A stretch of DNA of 8,217 nt, taken from contig DASSUW010000519.1 in NCBI GenBank assembly GCA_035706585.1, forward strand, positions 1-8,217, in the 5' to 3' direction. The translations under genes were made by a program, and so were the position numbers. The notes beneath the pieces are model-generated. The model searched no databases. It was not told the DNA's origin and worked only from the letters and a program-made list of their open reading frames with translations. Within the stretch, counting starts at the first letter, position 1. Every line of letters begins with the position of its first letter. The DNA comes from DASSUW01 sp035706585 (GTDB taxonomy: Bacteria > Actinomycetota > Thermoleophilia > Solirubrobacterales > Solirubrobacteraceae). Shown in pieces: positions 5,019 to 8,217 of this stretch.

Positions 5019-5440
5019 TACGCCACCACCTCCACGCCCATCGAGCGCGCCGTGCCTTCGATGATCTTGGCCGCCTGATCGACGTCATTGGCGTTGAGGT
5101 CGGGCAGCTTCTTCTCGGCGATCTGCCGGACCTGGTCCTTGGAGATCGTGCCGACCTTGTTGCGGTTCGGCTCGCCCGATCCCTTCTCGATGCCGATGGC
5201 CTGGCGGATCAGCACCGCGGCCGGCGGCGTCTTGGTGATGAACGTGAACGACCGGTCCTCGAAGACCGTGATCTCCACGGGGATCGTCGTGCCCATGTCG
5301 TTCGCCGTCTGGGCGTTGAACGCCTTGACGAACTCCATGATGTTGATGCCGTGCTGGCCCAGCGCGGGGCCCACCGGGGGTGCCGGCGACGCCTGTCCGC
5401 CGGGGGCCTGCAGCTTGATTGTGGTCAGAACCTTCTTCAT
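5018..5440 (-). CDS. rplK: 50S ribosomal protein L11
   Basis: L11 binds the GTPase-associated centre of 23S rRNA and is the site of thiopeptide action and of RelA-type stringent signalling. The 140-residue protein is of normal length. The N-terminal domain shows LQAPGGQASPAPPVGPALGQ then HGINIMEFVKAFNAQT. The C-terminal rRNA-binding domain shows FITKTPPAAVLIRQAIGI, a GTISKDQVRQIAE helix, and IIEGTARSMGVEV at the end. The ATG start at 5440 has an AGGGA-type ribosome site close upstream. It follows nusG by 42 bp and overlaps rplA by one base. Confidence 0.98.
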   Translation of the reverse strand: MKKVLTTIKLQAPGGQASPAPPVGPALGQHGINIMEFVKAFNAQTANDMGTTIPVEITVFEDRSFTFITKTPPAAVLIRQAIGIEKGSGEPNRNKVGTISKDQVRQIAEKKLPDLNANDVDQAAKIIEGTARSMGVEVVA

Positions 5441-5482
5441 TGAAATCCCTTTTCGCCTTATCTCTGACGCAGAGCGGCGACG

Positions 5483-6004
5483 TTAGATCTTCTTCACCTG
5501 GTCGTACCCAACCTCGACGGGCGTCTCGCGCCCGAAGATGGATACCAGGACCTTGAGCTTGCTCGCGTCCTCGTTGATCTCGGAGATCTCGCCCGAGAAG
5601 TCCGAGAGCGGACCGGAGATGACCTTGACCGACTCGCCGATCGCGAACTGGGCACGGCTCGGCGCGCGCACGGGCGCCTCGCGGTGCATCAGGCGATCGA
5701 CCTCGGTCTGGGTCAGCGGGATCGGCTCGTTCGACGCGCCGACGAAGCCGGTGACGCCCGGCGTCCCCTTCACGACGGCCCACGAGTCCTCGTTCATGTC
5801 CATGTTCACCAGCACGTAGCCGGGCATGGTGCGCTTCTCGACCGTGACCTTCTGGTTGTCCTTGAGCTCCTGGACGGTCTCGGTCGGGACGACGACGCGC
5901 CGCACGGAGCGCTTCTGATTCAGCGACTCCACGCGGTGCTCAAGGTTCTGCTTGACCTTGTTCTCGTGCCCGGAGTAGGTGTTGATGACGTACCAGCGGA
6001 ACAT
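5483..6004 (-). CDS. nusG: Transcription termination/antitermination factor NusG
   Basis: NusG binds RNA polymerase through its NGN domain and couples it to Rho or to ribosomal S10 through its KOW domain. The 173-residue protein has the NGN domain at about 1-105: MFRWYVINTYSGHENKVKQN, then RRVVVPTE, PGYVLVNMDM and VKGTPGVTGFVG. The KOW domain lies at about 118-173: FAIGESVKVISGPLSDFSGE ending VEVGYDQVKKI. There is no actinobacterial-style long acidic N-terminal extension, so the protein is close to the minimal form. The ATG at 6004 abuts the secE TGA with no gap, indicating coupled translation. This secE-nusG-rplK order is the conserved bacterial arrangement. Confidence 0.98.
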   Translation of the reverse strand: MFRWYVINTYSGHENKVKQNLEHRVESLNQKRSVRRVVVPTETVQELKDNQKVTVEKRTMPGYVLVNMDMNEDSWAVVKGTPGVTGFVGASNEPIPLTQTEVDRLMHREAPVRAPSRAQFAIGESVKVISGPLSDFSGEISEINEDASKLKVLVSIFGRETPVEVGYDQVKKI

Positions 6005-6451
6005 TCAGAGAATTGCCTCTATCAACGGTTTCCAAATCGCGTCCAGCAGGCCGAGGTAGCTCCCCGCGATGACGACGAAGCCGAGAACCACCGCGGTGCC
6101 CTGTCCGACATGACGGCGGTCCGGCCACTGCACGCGGCGGAGCTCGTCGATGACGTGGCCCAGGAAGGTGATGAAGTTGCCACGACGCTCCTTGTGCTCG
6201 CGCCGCTCGCGCCGCTCCTCGATGACCGCCTCGTCCTCGACGGGGGCCGCCTCGGCCTCGGCGTCGAGCGGAGCCCCGACCTCCTCGTCGGGGAGCTCGA
6301 CCGGCTCGACGGCGCCGCGCGTCGGGAAGACGGTATCGCCGGCGGCCTCGGTGTCACGGGCACGCGCCCGCGGCGTTCCCGCCTGGGTGCCGCCGCCGGA
6401 ACCCGGCTGGCGACGCCGGCGCTGCTTCGCGCGCTGTCGGTCGCGGGCCAC
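6005..6451 (-). CDS. secE: Preprotein translocase subunit SecE
   Basis: SecE is the small membrane subunit that clamps SecY in the Sec protein-export channel. The 148-residue protein has one C-terminal membrane segment at about 117-139 (TAVVLGFVVIAGSYLGLL), preceded by the conserved amphipathic motif DELRRVQWPDRR (102-113), which corresponds to the usual ELkkVtWPtr. Before it lies a long hydrophilic cytoplasmic N-terminus, very basic at 1-14 (ARDRQRAKQRRRR), acidic at about 48-79 and charged again at 79-89. The start chosen is GTG at 6451, with AGGGAG nine bases upstream. The frame stays open farther upstream only because it shadows rpmG. It is 13 bp after rpmG and abuts nusG. Identity is secure from the core and context. 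Confidence 0.95.
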   Translation of the reverse strand: MARDRQRAKQRRRRQPGSGGGTQAGTPRARARDTEAAGDTVFPTRGAVEPVELPDEEVGAPLDAEAEAAPVEDEAVIEERRERREHKERRGNFITFLGHVIDELRRVQWPDRRHVGQGTAVVLGFVVIAGSYLGLLDAIWKPLIEAIL

Positions 6452-6464
6452 GACGAATCGCTCC

Positions 6465-6629
6465 CTAGCGGGTCTCGCGGTGCCCCGTGTGACGCCGGCA
6501 CCACTTGCAGTACTTGCGCAGCGTGATGCGGTCGGGGTTGTTCCGCTTGGACTTGTTGGTCTGGTAGTTCCGGCGCTTGCACTCCTCGCATGCGAGGGTG
6601 ACGGCGATCCGGACGTCTCCACGGGCCAT
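6465..6629 (-). CDS. rpmG: 50S ribosomal protein L33, zinc-ribbon form
   Basis: L33 is a small protein near the ribosomal E site. The 54-residue protein begins MARGDVRIAVTLACEECKRR and continues NYQTNKSKRNNPDRITLRKY, then CKWCRRHTGHRETR. Both CxxC pairs (Cys14/Cys17 and Cys41/Cys44) are intact, so it is the zinc-binding C+ form that zinc-poor cells commonly replace with a Cys-free paralogue. The ATG at 6629 has a modest GGAG site about 11 bases upstream. It is the first gene of the operon, divergent from the alpha/beta hydrolase, and precedes secE by 13 bp, an order common in bacteria. The tRNA-Trp gene often seen between rpmG and secE is absent. Confidence 0.97.
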   Translation of the reverse strand: MARGDVRIAVTLACEECKRRNYQTNKSKRNNPDRITLRKYCKWCRRHTGHRETR

Positions 6630-6723
6630 GTTGCGGCGCGCTCCGAGGGTCGTGGTCTAGCTGGCGCCGGGCAAGGAAAAACCCCGCACCGGCGCGAGGT
6701 CGGCATGTGAGGATAGCGCACAC
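6630..6723. promoter_or_regulatory. Divergent promoter region for rpmG operon and alpha/beta hydrolase
   Basis: This 94-bp gap separates two divergent start codons and must hold the operon promoter unless it lies inside the hydrolase gene. On the minus strand TATCCT (6715-6710) is a fair -10 candidate but has no convincing -35. A 7-bp inverted repeat, GCGCCGG (6664-6670) and CCGGCGC (6689-6695), flanks an A-rich stretch and might be an operator or leader hairpin. On the plus strand GAGG lies about 11 bases before the hydrolase ATG. The location is firm by elimination, but the individual elements are weak. Confidence 0.4.
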
Positions 6724-7548
6724 ATGTCGCTTCCCATTCCCAGCATCGACGGCGTGGAGCATACGTTCCACACGCTCCCCACCGGCGTGCGCGTGCACGT
6801 GGCGGAGATCGGCCCGCGCGACGCCCCGGCCGTCCTGGCGCTGCACGGCTGGCCGCAACACTGGTGGGCCTGGCGGGACGTGATGCGCGCGCTCGATGGT
6901 GAGCTGCGCGTGCTGGCGCCCGACATGCGCGGCTTCGGCTGGTCGGGTTGGCCGGCCGACGGCGACTTCCGCAAGCAGCGGGTCGCCGACGACGCGATCG
7001 CGCTGCTCGACGCGCTCGGGCTCGAGCGGGTGAGGCTCGCCGGCCACGACTGGGGCGGCTGGGCGGCGATCCTGGCCGCGCTGAGCGCCCCCGAGCGCTT
7101 CTCGAGCGTGCTCGTGCTGGGCATCGGGCACCCGTGGGTGCCGCGGGCGGTGGCGGCCCGCAACGCCTACCGCCTCGCGTACATGGTCCCGCTGTACTTC
7201 CCGGCCGTCACGAGCCACGGCGGCCTCCCGCGCCGGATCCTCGAGGTGGCCCGCCGCGACGACGCCGGCTGGGGCCCCGGCGAGGTCGAGGCCTACGTCG
7301 ACGTGATCCGGGGCCAGGCGCGCGCGACCTCGCGGCTGTACCGCTCGTTCGCCTCCGAGGTCTTCGGCGACTTCCGCGACCGGCGGTTCGCGATGCCGGC
7401 GCGGCTGATGATCGGCTACCGCGAGCCGCTCGGCCGCTACGTCGCGACCAACTTCAAGGGCGAGGTCGAGATCGTCGACGGCGCCGGGCATTTCCTCCCC
7501 GAGGAGGCGCCCGCGCTGGTCGCCGAGCGCATCCGTGCGGCTGATTAG
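6724..7548 (+). CDS. Alpha/beta hydrolase, epoxide hydrolase / haloalkane dehalogenase-like
   Basis: This is a 274-residue cytoplasmic alpha/beta-hydrolase-fold enzyme. The oxyanion-hole motif HGWPQ is at 41-45, PDMRGFGWS at 66-74, and the nucleophile elbow GHDWGG at 107-112 has Asp109 as nucleophile. That distinguishes the epoxide hydrolase and dehalogenase branch from Ser esterases. The catalytic His is His256 in GAGHFLPEEAP. The acid after strand 7 is not in the usual GxxD form. The sequence reads MIGYREP, so Glu234 is the likely third member. A helical cap lies at about 132-215. The substrate cannot be deduced: an epoxide is the best guess, a haloalkane less so. The ATG at 6724 follows a GAGG site. 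It is divergent from rpmG and overlaps the next gene by 14 bp. Confidence 0.88.
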   Translation: MSLPIPSIDGVEHTFHTLPTGVRVHVAEIGPRDAPAVLALHGWPQHWWAWRDVMRALDGELRVLAPDMRGFGWSGWPADGDFRKQRVADDAIALLDALGLERVRLAGHDWGGWAAILAALSAPERFSSVLVLGIGHPWVPRAVAARNAYRLAYMVPLYFPAVTSHGGLPRRILEVARRDDAGWGPGEVEAYVDVIRGQARATSRLYRSFASEVFGDFRDRRFAMPARLMIGYREPLGRYVATNFKGEVEIVDGAGHFLPEEAPALVAERIRAAD

Positions 7549-8217
7549 CTGGAACGTCAACCGCCGCACGAGCGTGCTGGCCGAGCAGGCGCACGCGCTC
7601 GCCGGGCGCGAGCCGGACGTCGTCGCGTTGCAGGAGGTCACCGCCCGCTCGCGCGACCTCTGGAAGGCCGCGTTCACGACGATCGGGCTCGCACACATGA
7701 TCTGGTCGTGGCCGCCGCGGCCGCGGCGCACGGTCGTGATGATCGCGGCCCGCGAGCCGCTCGCGCCGGCCGACAGCCTCGCCGTCCCGTGGCCGGAGAC
7801 GACGCTCGCGGCGCGGGTGGCCGGCGTCACGGTGCACACCGCCCACGTGCCGAACGCCGCCAACGGCTGGGTCAAGCCGGATACGCTGGCGGCGCTGCGT
7901 GCCGGGCTCGCAACCGGCAGCGGCCCGCGCGTGCTGTGCGGCGACCTGAACACGCCGCGCCGCGAGCACCCGGACGGCACGGTCATCTCGTTCGCCCGCG
8001 ACACGCGCGAGCGGCTGCGGCCCGAGCGCGGCGAGCGCTGGGACCGCGCCGAGCTCGGCGTCGTCCCCGGGCTTCGCGACCTCGGGTTCGCGGATGCGTT
8101 CGCGGCGGACCGCCAGCGGACGTGGGTGTTCTCCCACGGCGGCGGCTGGCGCCTGGACCATGTCTTCCTGTCGGCCGAGCTCGAGCCGGTCGCCGCCACC
8201 TACCACCACGGCTGGCG
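7535..8217 (+). CDS. Endonuclease/exonuclease/phosphatase family protein (partial, runs off the right edge)
   Basis: The 227 visible residues belong to the metal-dependent EEP superfamily (ExoIII/DNase I-like fold). Motifs in order are LISWNVNRR (3-11, with metal/phosphate-binding Asn7), VVALQEVT (29-36, metal-binding Glu34), HTAHVPN (101-107), LCGDLNTP (134-141, catalytic Asp137 and Asn139) and WRLDHVFLS (205-213). The final SDH motif with the catalytic His should follow just past the window edge. No signal peptide or extra domain is present, so it may act on DNA or on a small phosphoester in the cytoplasm. The family does not reveal the substrate. The start is GTG at 7535, 14 bp inside the hydrolase gene, chosen because the family's first strand begins at once (MRLISWNVN). 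The overlap implies co-expression with the hydrolase. Confidence 0.88.
   Translation, partial: MRLISWNVNRRTSVLAEQAHALAGREPDVVALQEVTARSRDLWKAAFTTIGLAHMIWSWPPRPRRTVVMIAAREPLAPADSLAVPWPETTLAARVAGVTVHTAHVPNAANGWVKPDTLAALRAGLATGSGPRVLCGDLNTPRREHPDGTVISFARDTRERLRPERGERWDRAELGVVPGLRDLGFADAFAADRQRTWVFSHGGGWRLDHVFLSAELEPVAATYHHGW

Noticed and set aside
6452..6464. tRNA-Trp gene expected between rpmG and secE
   Set aside because: The gap is only 13 bp, so no tRNA is present. Its absence is a simple variation in gene order.
6022..8199. A 725-codon open frame on the minus strand opposite the hydrolase and EEP genes
   Set aside because: It is a GC-bias shadow. The plus strand here encodes two clear enzymes with intact motifs, and the minus frame's translation is low-complexity Arg/Ala/Ser with no domain.
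1..8217. CRISPR array, insertion sequence, phage or defence system
   Set aside because: No regularly spaced repeats, transposase or integrase motifs, terminal inverted repeats or known defence domains were seen. The ParB-like fold alone is not evidence of a defence system.

Overview
This is a very GC-rich window from a bacterial chromosome, most likely an Actinomycetota member. Gene order, GC-saturated third codon positions, and the style of the hypothetical and DUF427 proteins make me favour the Thermoleophilia/Solirubrobacterales, but that assignment is inference without a database search. The backbone is the conserved ribosomal protein and RNA polymerase locus, all on the minus strand.

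Right to left on the minus strand runs a tight seven-gene operon: rpmG (L33), secE, nusG, rplK (L11), rplA (L1), rplJ (L10), rplL (L7/L12). Junctions are short or overlapping: 13 bp, TGA|ATG abutting, 42 bp, TAATG overlap, 58 bp, 5 bp. Together these genes supply ribosome stalk and L1-arm proteins, a zinc-ribbon 50S protein, the Sec translocon gamma subunit and the NusG transcription factor. The 5' end of rpoB lies at positions 1-182 on the same strand. It is separated from rplL by about 2.9 kb instead of following directly.

The block between rplL and rpoB (183-3116) carries, from the right, a plus-strand translationally coupled pair (a ParB-like-fold protein and a two-domain DUF427 protein), a minus-strand 155-aa protein of unknown function, a small plus-strand 77-aa ORF, and the 3' remnant of a minus-strand short-chain dehydrogenase/reductase. 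After that comes about 640 bp of non-coding DNA. This stretch holds a strong bidirectional terminator hairpin, a 17-bp interrupted palindrome, a second terminator-like hairpin and the presumed rpoB promoter and leader with a perfect dyad.

To the right of rpmG, divergently on the plus strand, lie an alpha/beta hydrolase of the epoxide-hydrolase/dehalogenase type (Asp nucleophile) and an overlapping endonuclease/exonuclease/phosphatase family protein that runs off the window. I saw no CRISPR array, insertion sequence, rRNA or tRNA. The window is mostly a conserved housekeeping locus. The points worth a second look are the intervening block, the broken SDR, the acidic tail on L10 and the structured rpoB upstream region.
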